Positions 1 to 5,312 of a stretch of 5,312 nucleotides of DNA are shown piece after piece. The translations under genes and the position numbers were made by a program. The DNA is from Pseudomonadota bacterium (lineage in GTDB: Bacteria; Pseudomonadota; Alphaproteobacteria; Rhizobiales; Xanthobacteraceae). Within the stretch, counting starts at the first letter, position 1; each line of letters opens with the position of its first letter. The stretch lies in contig JAEZBA010000327.1 of NCBI GenBank assembly GCA_023430245.1, positions 1-5,312 on the forward strand. Direction: 5' to 3'. The notes under the pieces were generated by a model, which was not told the DNA's origin, ran no database searches, and saw only the letters and a list, made by a program, of their open reading frames with translations.

Positions 1-2
1 CC

Positions 3-1433
3 TCCGGATCGACCTTGACTGCGACCGTCGAACACGACGACGGCCGCATCATTTACGTCGTCAACCGGCCGATCGGAAATGGTTGCTGGGTCGGCACCCA
101 TGACGACATCACCGATCGCAAGCGCACCGAACGGCTCATCGAGCATCTGGCCCATCACGACAGCCTCACGGACCTGCCGAACCGGGCCGCGTTTGTCGCC
201 CAGCTCAAGAAGAGCCTCGACCGTGCAGCCAGGAGCGGAGGAAACATCGCGCTGCTGTGCATCGATCTCGACCGGTTCAAGGAGGTCAACGACGTTTTCG
301 GTCACCAGACCGGCGACCTTGTGCTGTGCGAGGCCGCCGACGGGTTGCGCGCTGCCGCAGAAGGAGCCTTCGTTGCTCGTCTCGGCGGTGACGAATTCAT
401 CGTAATATCGGCCGGAGGGCCGCAACCCGACACCGCGCAGGCATTGGCCGATCGGCTGATCACAGAGATGAACCGCGATATGGACCTCGAAGGCAGGCTC
501 GTATCGGTCGGCCTCAGCGTTGGTGTGGCGGTCTATCCCATGGATGGCCGCGACGCGGAGACATTGCAGGCCAATGCCGATGCGGCTCTGTATCGGGCCA
601 AATCCGAGGGGCGCGGCCTTGTCCGCTTCTTTCAGCCGAGCATGGATGAAGCGCTGCGCGAGCGGCGTGCGCTGCAACACGATCTGCGTGCCGCGGTCGC
701 GAAGGACGAGCTCTATCTCAACTATATGCCGCAGGCGGATATGGGCGGAAGCGTTGTCGGCCTGGAGGCCCTGGTGAGGTGGCGTCATCCATCGCGCGGG
801 TTGATTGCGCCCGACAAATTCATTCCGATCGCGGAGGAAAGCGGTCTCATCATCCCGATGGGCGAACGCATTTTGCGCGAGGCCTGCCACGAGGCTGCAA
901 CATGGCCCAATCCGTTGCAGATCGCCGTCAATCTGTCGCCGATCGAATTCCGCCATGGCGACCTGCCAGGGCAGATCCATGCCATCCTTCTGGAGACCGG
1001 ATTGAAGCCGTCCCGGCTCGAGCTTGAAATCACCGAAGGCGTTCTGATCGGAGATTTTTCACGCGCCCTCGCAATTCTCGGACGGTTGAAAGCGCTCGGA
1101 ACGCGCATCGTGATGGACGATTTCGGAACAGGATATTCTTCGCTGTCCTACCTGCAGGCTTTTCCGTTCGACAAGATCAAGATCGACCAGTCCTTTATCA
1201 GCAGTATCGGCCGGTGCGGTCAGTCGAAGCCGATCATCCGGGCCGTGATCGGCCTCGGGCACAACCTCGATATCCCTGTCGTGGCGGAAGGCGTCGAAAC
1301 CCAGGAGCAATTGTTGTTCCTCGCGCAGGAGGGCTGCGACGCCGCGCAAGGCTATTTGATCGGCAAGCCGGCGCCGATTGCTGCATTTGAAGGTGTGGTC
1401 GGGCGGGCGGGCCTGCGCCGGGCTGCCGGCTAG
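3..1433 (+). CDS. PAS-GGDEF-EAL cyclic-di-GMP signalling protein, 5' partial
   Basis: This is a two-domain enzyme for making (GGDEF) and breaking (EAL) cyclic-di-GMP, the messenger that sets motile versus sessile state. The frame is open to the left edge, so the TTG at 15 is probably not the start. Residues are numbered here from that TTG. Residues 1-40 end in WVGTHDDITDRKRTE, the usual tail of a PAS sensor domain (PAS-7 type, from memory). The GGDEF domain spans about 43-207, with DSLTDLPNR at 49-57 and an intact GGDEF at 124-128. The inhibitory RxxD I-site expected about five residues before it is absent (AEGA at 115-118). The EAL domain spans about 217-460 and keeps E251 of EAL, N306, E338, D368/D369, K389, E425 and Q445. 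The usual YQP is YMP at 237-239. Both active sites look intact, so a bifunctional enzyme is possible; which activity dominates cannot be read from sequence. The gene ends in TAG and converges on the small leftward gene. Confidence 0.95.
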   Translation, partial: SGSTLTATVEHDDGRIIYVVNRPIGNGCWVGTHDDITDRKRTERLIEHLAHHDSLTDLPNRAAFVAQLKKSLDRAARSGGNIALLCIDLDRFKEVNDVFGHQTGDLVLCEAADGLRAAAEGAFVARLGGDEFIVISAGGPQPDTAQALADRLITEMNRDMDLEGRLVSVGLSVGVAVYPMDGRDAETLQANADAALYRAKSEGRGLVRFFQPSMDEALRERRALQHDLRAAVAKDELYLNYMPQADMGGSVVGLEALVRWRHPSRGLIAPDKFIPIAEESGLIIPMGERILREACHEAATWPNPLQIAVNLSPIEFRHGDLPGQIHAILLETGLKPSRLELEITEGVLIGDFSRALAILGRLKALGTRIVMDDFGTGYSSLSYLQAFPFDKIKIDQSFISSIGRCGQSKPIIRAVIGLGHNLDIPVVAEGVETQEQLLFLAQEGCDAAQGYLIGKPAPIAAFEGVVGRAGLRRAAG

Positions 1434-1498
1434 CGGGGCTTGGTCAGTGCCGAAGCCGTTGCGCAAGGTCGGCTTGCCCATGCGGGGCGCATAAAAAA

Positions 1499-1529
1499 GT
1501 TGCGCCCCCTTGGGGGGAGGGGGCGCAAC
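1499..1529 (-). terminator. Intrinsic terminator for leftward transcription
   Basis: A perfect 12-bp stem (arms 1499-1510 and 1518-1529, 7-nt loop) is followed on the minus strand at once by TTTTTT (complement of A1493-A1498). This is the classic layout of a Rho-independent terminator for the small minus-strand gene ending at 1576. Read rightward, no T tract follows the stem, so it is not an efficient intrinsic terminator for the converging GGDEF-EAL gene. Confidence 0.85.
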
Positions 1530-1534
1530 ACACA

Positions 1535-1567
1535 ACGTTGATCCCTGGGGGGAGGGAGATTCAACGT
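1535..1567 (-). repeat. Second hairpin between the small gene and its terminator
   Basis: Arms 1535-1546 (ACGTTGATCCCT) and 1553-1567 pair as 7 + 5 bp with a 3-nt bulge (1558-1560) around a 6-nt loop that is GGGGGG on the plus strand and CCCCCC in the leftward transcript. It lies between the stop codon of the small minus-strand gene and the T-tract terminator, and has no T tract of its own. Its core closely resembles that of the neighbouring hairpin: arms ending in CCCT and AGGG around a G6 loop. It may protect the 3' end of the mRNA; that role is inferred. Confidence 0.6.
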
Positions 1568-1575
1568 CAGAAAAA

Positions 1576-1803
1576 CTAGCGGATGGTTCCGACCTCGCCG
1601 GCGGTGATCGTCGGCGTGGCGCGGCCGGCGCGGATCACCGGACCGGATGCGTCAAAGCGCTGGGCGAACGTGCTGGTGCCGTCCGAGAAATTCGGCTTCG
1701 CAAGGATACCAACTCCCACCACCATGATGGCGGCAAAAAGTGAAACGATCACCACCTTCAGGTGGGTCGCACTGTCGGCACTGCGCAGCGAGGAATTGTT
1801 CAT
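1576..1803 (-). CDS. Small single-pass membrane protein, function unknown
   Basis: The gene encodes 75 residues starting MNNSSLRSAD and ending in TAG. The frame also runs further upstream, but this ATG is chosen because AGGGA lies 6 nt before it (1810-1814) and because the upstream extension is proline/arginine-rich with no signal. Residues 1-14 are polar. Residues 15-35 (from LKVVIVSLF) form one strong hydrophobic helix, followed by a 40-residue polar tail rich in T, G, S and A. Charges do not settle topology, and I see no lipobox or clear signal-peptidase site, so it is probably anchored in the inner membrane with one soluble tail. I recall similar short proteins with a THLK-plus-hydrophobic start in Bradyrhizobium, annotated only as hypothetical. 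A predicted EcfG promoter upstream and a terminator downstream suggest a monocistronic, stress-induced gene. No catalytic motif is visible. Confidence 0.8.
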   Translation of the reverse strand: MNNSSLRSADSATHLKVVIVSLFAAIMVVGVGILAKPNFSDGTSTFAQRFDASGPVIRAGRATPTITAGEVGTIR

Positions 1804-1809
1804 GACACG

Positions 1810-1814
1810 TCCCT
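1810..1814 (-). promoter_or_regulatory. Ribosome binding site of the small membrane protein
   Basis: AGGGA on the minus strand sits 6 nt upstream of the ATG at 1803-1801. It decides the start, because the same frame has an earlier ATG (1896-1894) that would add 31 residues. That ATG also lies within or next to the predicted -10 element, so it should not be on the transcript. Confidence 0.7.
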
Positions 1815-1895
1815 GCCTGTTAACCTGCGGTCCCGGTGTGTCGGGTTCCGGCGGCGCCCGGTTCAACCTTGCGGCTGTCCGAACCTCACGGATCA

Positions 1896-1920
1896 AACGT
1901 AGGAACCGTTTTGCGGTTCC
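1896..1920 (-). promoter_or_regulatory. Predicted EcfG (general stress sigma factor) promoter
   Basis: On the minus strand GGAAC (1920-1916) is followed by exactly 16 nt and then CGTT (1899-1896). This matches the published consensus for the alphaproteobacterial EcfG sigma factor, GGAAC-N16/17-CGTT. It faces the small membrane protein gene, and the implied start near 1888 gives a leader of about 85 nt. The -35 box lies within a perfect inverted repeat (arms 1902-1908 and 1914-1920, 5-nt loop). The plus-strand GGAAC of that repeat has no matching -10 box, so the promoter points only leftward. Confidence 0.7.
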
Positions 1921-2041
1921 GCAGGGGGCTTCACATCTCGTTGACCGGAAGTGAAAGTACGTGACTGTGGCGTACGGGTCTTGGTTACTGCGTGCCGGTG
2001 GTTAACCGGGCTTGCGCACAAATTTAGCGCGGAACGGCGAT

Positions 2042-4156
2042 TTAAACGCTTCCCACCGTCTTCAAACGCACCCGCGGATGGATTTCCGACTGCGACAGCA
2101 CCGGTGTCTGGGCGCGGAAGCGGTCGACGATGCCGCGGACGAACGGGCGAATTGACGAGGACGTGACCAGCACCGGGGCTTCCCCTTCGCGCGCCGCCTC
2201 CTCGAAGCGTTCACGAACGAGTGTAATGAACTCCGACAGCCTTGAAGGCTGCATCGCCAGCGTGCGCTCGTCGCCCTGGCCGATAATGGAATCGGCGAAG
2301 GCCTGTTCCCACTTGGCCGACAGCGCGATCAGCGGCAGGTAGCCGGACGGCGATGTGTGCTGTGCACAAATCTGCCGGGCGAGCCGGGTGCGCACATGCT
2401 CGGCGATCTGTGTCGGATTGCGGGTGAAGGCCACGGCCTCGGCGATGCCTTCCAGGATGGTCGAAAGGTCGCGGATCGAAATCCGCTCGGCCAGCAGCAT
2501 CTGCAGCACCCGCTGGATGCCCGACATCGAAATCTGTGCCGGCACGATGTCCTTGAGCAGCTCGGCCTGCTCCTTCGGCAATTCCTTCAGCAGCTTGGAG
2601 ACTTCTCCATAGGACAGGAGGTCGGCGACATTGGCCTTCAGCAATTCGGTGAGGTGGGTGGACAGCACGGTGGCGCCGTCGACCACGGTATAGCCCTGCA
2701 CCGCCGCCTCTTCCTTGTAGGCCCCGTCGACCCAGGTGGCGGGGAGGCCGAAGGTCGGCTCGGTGGTGTGGATGCCGGGCAGGTTCACCTGGCCGCCATT
2801 CGGATCCATGACCATGAACTGGCCCGGCCACAGCTTGCCGGAGCCGGCCTCCACTTCCTTGATCTTGATGACGTAGGTGTTGGCGTCGCTCTGGACGTTG
2901 TCGAGGATGCGGACGGCGGGCATCACGAAGCCCATCTCGATCGCAAGCGCGCGGCGCAGCGCCTTGATCTGTTCGGTCAGCCGGTCGCCACCGTCCTGGG
3001 CGTTGACCAGCGGCAGCAGCGCGTAGCCGAGCTCGATCTTGAGGTCGTCGATCTTGAGCGAATTGGAAATCGGTTCCTCGGCCGGTGCGGCTGCAGCGGC
3101 GACCTGCTCCTGCTGCTCGGCCTTTGCCGCCACGACCTTGTGGTGCTTGGCGAGATGCCAGGCGAGTACGCTCGCTCCGCCGCCGAGCACCAGAAAGGGC
3201 AGCATCGGGATGCCGGGCAAGAGCGACATGATCAGCATGACGCCGCCCGACATGCCGAGCGCCTTTGGATAGCCGGAGAGCTGTTTCATCAACGCCTTGT
3301 CGGCCGCGCCGGAGACGCCGGACTTCGACACCAGAAGGCCGGCCGCGGTCGAAACGATCAGCGCCGGAATCTGGGTGACCAGGCCGTCGCCCACGGTGAG
3401 CAGGGTGTAGGCCTTGGCGGCATCGAGAAAGCCCATATTCTGCTGGGCGACGCCGATGATGATGCCGCCGATGACGTTGATGAAAACGATCAGCAGGCCG
3501 GCGATGGCATCGCCGCGCACGAATTTCGAGGCGCCGTCCATGGCGCCGAAGAAGCTGCTCTCGTCCTCCAGCTCCTTGCGCCGGTGACGCGCCTGCTTCT
3601 CGTCGATCAGCCCCGCCGACAGGTCGGCGTCGATCGCCATCTGCTTGCCGGGCATGGCGTCGAGGTGAAAGCGCGCGGCCACTTCCGCGATGCGGCCCGA
3701 GCCCTTGGTGATGACCACGAAATTGACGATCACCAGGATCGCGAAAACGATGATGCCGATGACGAAATTGCCGGCCATCACGAAATTGCCGAACGCCTCG
3801 ATCACGTGGCCGGCCGCGGCGGGTCCCTCGTGGCCATTGGCCAGAATCAGCCGGGTCGAGGCCAGGTTGAGGGCAAGGCGGAGCATGGTCGCAATCAGCA
3901 GCACGGTCGGGAACGAGGAGAATTCCAGCGGCCCGTGGATGAACAGCGCCGTCATCAGGACCAGCACCGAGACCGTGATCGACACCGCCAGAAACAGGTC
4001 CAGCACGACCGGGGGCAGCGGCAGGATCAGCACGACCAGGATCGTCAGCACGCCCGCGGCGAGCATCAGATCGCCGCGTTTGGCGAAGGCCGCAATGTCC
4101 CCGAGTGCGGGCAACACAAATCGCCCGCGCGATGGTGTGGCTGAAATGTCGGACAT
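2042..4156 (-). CDS. flhA: Flagellar biosynthesis protein FlhA (type III export gate)
   Basis: FlhA is the large integral-membrane subunit of the flagellar type III export gate. Its cytosolic ring docks chaperone-substrate complexes and couples proton flow to export of rod, hook and filament proteins. The product is 704 residues, the usual family length. Residues 1-29 are cytosolic. Hydrophobic segments follow in about 30-150, then the conserved FHIPEP cytosolic loop with RIAEVAARFHLDAMPGKQ at 155-172 and MDGASKFVRGDA at 206-217 (its Asp is probably the functionally important one known in Salmonella). More membrane segments lie in about 216-275 and 302-336. An Ala/Gln/Glu-rich linker spans about 340-363, and the C-terminal domain runs to 704, ending in KTVGSV. 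An in-frame TAA directly before the ATG rules out a longer start; no strong Shine-Dalgarno is visible, and a GTG at codon 14 is a weaker alternative. No other flagellar gene is in the window. The sequence looks intact. Confidence 0.97.
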   Translation of the reverse strand: MSDISATPSRGRFVLPALGDIAAFAKRGDLMLAAGVLTILVVLILPLPPVVLDLFLAVSITVSVLVLMTALFIHGPLEFSSFPTVLLIATMLRLALNLASTRLILANGHEGPAAAGHVIEAFGNFVMAGNFVIGIIVFAILVIVNFVVITKGSGRIAEVAARFHLDAMPGKQMAIDADLSAGLIDEKQARHRRKELEDESSFFGAMDGASKFVRGDAIAGLLIVFINVIGGIIIGVAQQNMGFLDAAKAYTLLTVGDGLVTQIPALIVSTAAGLLVSKSGVSGAADKALMKQLSGYPKALGMSGGVMLIMSLLPGIPMLPFLVLGGGASVLAWHLAKHHKVVAAKAEQQEQVAAAAAPAEEPISNSLKIDDLKIELGYALLPLVNAQDGGDRLTEQIKALRRALAIEMGFVMPAVRILDNVQSDANTYVIKIKEVEAGSGKLWPGQFMVMDPNGGQVNLPGIHTTEPTFGLPATWVDGAYKEEAAVQGYTVVDGATVLSTHLTELLKANVADLLSYGEVSKLLKELPKEQAELLKDIVPAQISMSGIQRVLQMLLAERISIRDLSTILEGIAEAVAFTRNPTQIAEHVRTRLARQICAQHTSPSGYLPLIALSAKWEQAFADSIIGQGDERTLAMQPSRLSEFITLVRERFEEAAREGEAPVLVTSSSIRPFVRGIVDRFRAQTPVLSQSEIHPRVRLKTVGSV

Positions 4157-4185
4157 TTAGCTGGATGGGACTCCCGAACCTGTGG

Positions 4186-4223
4186 GTAATATTTGCCCGG
4201 TTTATGGTTAGGGAACCGTTAAC
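4186..4223 (-). promoter_or_regulatory. Candidate CtrA box and -10 region upstream of flhA
   Basis: On the minus strand GTTAA-N7-CTAA (4223-4208) differs by one base from the TTAA-N7-TTAA site of CtrA, the alphaproteobacterial cell-cycle and motility regulator. It lies 52-67 nt before the flhA ATG. TATTAC (4191-4186), 16 nt further on, could be a -10 element. CtrA control of the flhA homologue (flbF) is known in Caulobacter; applying it here is inference from one imperfect site. Confidence 0.4.
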
Positions 4224-4226
4224 GCG

Positions 4227-4240
4227 GGTGCCGTGGCACC
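4227..4240. repeat. Palindrome in the flhA/thioesterase divergent region
   Basis: GGTGCC-GT-GGCACC is a perfect 6-bp inverted repeat with a 2-bp centre. It lies 38 nt before the thioesterase ATG and 70 nt before the flhA ATG, next to the CtrA-like site. Its symmetry and position suit an operator for a dimeric regulator, but the cognate factor is unknown and a chance palindrome is possible in GC-rich DNA. Confidence 0.35.
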
Positions 4241-4278
4241 GGGCTTCCATTAAGGTTCGGGGCGAATCGGGGGCATCG

Positions 4279-4725
4279 ATGAGCGAAATCGAAAATCAGA
4301 CGTTCGACGTGGCCGCGGCGCAACAACTGCTGACCGACGTGTTCGCGCCCTGGATTCAAGATCTGCAACTGAGCATCGAGGCGATTCACCCTCCGGGATC
4401 GGAGGGCGGTGCGGGCGCCGTATTGCGGATGAAGTTCTCCGAACGGATCTGCCGCGACGGCGGCATCATCTGCGGGCAGGCGCTGATGTCGCTCGCCGAC
4501 ACCGCCATGGTGTTCGCGGTCGCCGCGGCCTCGGGCCAGTACCGGCCGATGACGACCGTCGACCAGACCTCGCATTTCCTGAAGCCGGCCTCCAATGCCG
4601 ACGTCCTTGCCGACGCCCGCATCGTGCGGATGGGCCGCTCCATGGCGTTCGGACAGGTGATGCTGACGCCGGCCTTCGACACCAAGCCGGTGGCGATGGT
4701 GTCGACCGCCTACGCACTGTTGTGA
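4279..4725 (+). CDS. PaaI-like hotdog-fold thioesterase
   Basis: The 148-residue product fits the usual length of single-domain hotdog thioesterases, cytosolic oligomers that hydrolyse acyl-CoA or aryl-CoA esters. The central helix carries SLADTAMVFAV (71-81), whose D74 is the expected catalytic acid, and TTVDQTSHFLKPA (92-104) is the typical following strand. In PaaI the helix begins with HGG; by spacing from LADTA the same place here is C65-G66-Q67, with a separate DGG at 60-62. I recall a hotdog subgroup with a related SGP-type helix start, so this looks like a subfamily trait rather than damage. Substrate cannot be told. The start MSEIENQTF is chosen because GGGGG (4269-4273) lies 5 nt upstream; the frame continues leftward but would overlap the flhA start and its promoter. 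The gene is divergent from flhA (122 bp apart) and converges on a LysR-type gene 12 bp away. Confidence 0.88.
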   Translation: MSEIENQTFDVAAAQQLLTDVFAPWIQDLQLSIEAIHPPGSEGGAGAVLRMKFSERICRDGGIICGQALMSLADTAMVFAVAAASGQYRPMTTVDQTSHFLKPASNADVLADARIVRMGRSMAFGQVMLTPAFDTKPVAMVSTAYALL

Positions 4726-4737
4726 GCGCGTGGCGGC

Positions 4738-5312
4738 CTATCGGCTCAGCCGGGCGATCTCGCGCTTCACCCCGTCGCCGACATCGTCCATGAACGTGCG
4801 GACCCGCGCCGTGTCCTTCAGCGAGCGGTGCGTCACGATCCACATCTCGGTGACGAAGTCGGACAGGCGGCCCAGCACCGGCACCACGTCGTTGTCTTCG
4901 GCGGCGAGATAGACCGGCAGCAGCGCAATCCCTAATCCGGCGCGGGCGGCGATAAACTGGCTGACGAAGCCGCTCGCGCGAAAACCGATCGTTGCATGCG
5001 GCACCTGGCGCGACAGCCAGGCGCTCGCCCTGGTCTGCGGCGCGGTGTCGGTCCAGCCGATCAGGTCGTGCGCGCCGAAATCGGCGAGACGCTTCGGCGT
5101 GCCGCGCTGCTTCAGATAGCCGGGCGCGGCGAAGAAGCCCCATTGCACGTCGGCGATCTTGCGCCCGAACAGGTCGCCTTCGGCCGGGCGCGTGGCCCGG
5201 ATCGCGACATCGGCTTCGCGCCGCGCCATGTCGACCTGACGGTTGTCGACAGAGAGATCGACCACGATGCCGGGATGCTTGTCGCGAAAGTTGCGGATCA
5301 GCGGGATCAGCC
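4738..5312 (-). CDS. LysR-type transcriptional regulator, 5' partial
   Basis: This is the C-terminal 190 residues of a LysR-family regulator; these bind DNA through an N-terminal winged helix-turn-helix and sense a small molecule through a periplasmic-binding-protein-like domain. The frame stays open to the right edge (LIPLIRNFRDKHPGI), so the GTG at 5265 is internal. About 110 residues with the DNA-binding helix lie outside the window. Visible family marks are RREADVAIR at 30-38 of the fragment, WGFFAAPGYLKQRG in the middle, and AGLGIALLP at 124-132, the conserved hinge region. The end (WIVTHRSLKDTARVRTFMDDV) is also typical. LysR regulators often control a divergent neighbour, which would lie to the right of this window; control of the convergent thioesterase is less likely. 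No terminator is visible in the 12-bp gap. The effector is unknown. Confidence 0.93.
   Translation of the reverse strand, partial: LIPLIRNFRDKHPGIVVDLSVDNRQVDMARREADVAIRATRPAEGDLFGRKIADVQWGFFAAPGYLKQRGTPKRLADFGAHDLIGWTDTAPQTRASAWLSRQVPHATIGFRASGFVSQFIAARAGLGIALLPVYLAAEDNDVVPVLGRLSDFVTEMWIVTHRSLKDTARVRTFMDDVGDGVKREIARLSR

Noticed and set aside
1059..1535. 158-codon minus-strand frame opposite the EAL domain
   Set aside because: No motif, and it would start inside the terminator hairpin; the EAL frame on the plus strand is certain.
1828..1852. A second minus-strand GGAAC near the small gene
   Set aside because: No CGTT or close variant lies 16-18 nt downstream; the nearest GTT is too far.
1583..1954. 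123-codon plus-strand frame opposite the small membrane protein
   Set aside because: No ribosome binding site or family pattern. The minus-strand frame has a transmembrane helix, Shine-Dalgarno, promoter and terminator.
1819..2007. GTTAAC hexamers at 1819 and 2001 (and 4218) as a possible shared regulator motif
   Set aside because: I noticed them only in the intergenic regions, but they are short and unevenly spaced, and the AT-richer gaps explain them. Only the 4208-4223 copy has a second half-site at CtrA spacing.
2357..4144. 595-codon open frame on the plus strand opposite flhA
   Set aside because: Its product is a low-complexity His/Asp/Gln/Arg-rich string with no domain or membrane pattern. 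Such frames arise opposite GC-rich genes; flhA on the other strand is unmistakable.
4212..4235. GGAAC followed by CGTG in the flhA/thioesterase region, resembling an EcfG promoter
   Set aside because: The spacer is 15 nt and the -10 box is CGTG rather than CGTT, so both spacing and sequence miss the consensus.
2211..4250. 679-codon open frame on the minus strand overlapping flhA
   Set aside because: It is an Arg/Gly/Pro/Ala-rich shadow one frame off flhA, with no recognisable family.
4466..5143. 225-codon minus-strand frame across the thioesterase and LysR genes
   Set aside because: Arginine/alanine-rich shadow translation; both genes it crosses have clear family motifs in other frames.

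Overview
The window is a GC-rich stretch of ordinary chromosome, most likely from an alphaproteobacterium of the Bradyrhizobium/Rhodopseudomonas group. The grounds are strong G/C bias at third codon positions, a PAS-GGDEF-EAL protein and an FlhA of the type I recognise from that group, a candidate EcfG (general stress sigma factor) promoter, and a near-match to a CtrA box ahead of flhA. This placement rests on recognition of protein patterns, not on a search.

Layout from left to right: (1) 3-1433 (+) is the C-terminal part of a PAS-GGDEF-EAL cyclic-di-GMP enzyme whose start lies outside the window. (2) 1434-1575 is a convergent gap with two tandem G/C hairpins. The one nearer the GGDEF-EAL gene, with its T6 tract, is a good intrinsic terminator for leftward transcription. 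(3) 1576-1803 (-) encodes a 75-residue single-pass membrane protein of unknown function. It has a good Shine-Dalgarno sequence and, at 1896-1920, a GGAAC-N16-CGTT match to the alphaproteobacterial EcfG promoter, so it looks like its own stress-response transcription unit. (4) 2042-4156 (-) is a complete flhA, the large inner-membrane gate subunit of the flagellar type III export apparatus. (5) 4157-4278 is a divergent promoter region with a CtrA-like site and a palindrome. (6) 4279-4725 (+) is a PaaI-like hotdog-fold thioesterase. (7) 4738-5312 (-) is the effector-binding part of a LysR-type regulator, convergent with the thioesterase 12 bp away and cut by the right edge.

The genes do not form one operon. 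Two of them belong to the motile/sessile decision (c-di-GMP turnover and flagellar export), but they sit on opposite strands with the stress-type unit between them, so any link is only thematic. I see no tRNA, rRNA, CRISPR array, insertion sequence, prophage or defence system, and no clear new multi-gene system. The most useful leads are the small membrane protein with its predicted EcfG promoter and terminator, and the CtrA-like site ahead of flhA.
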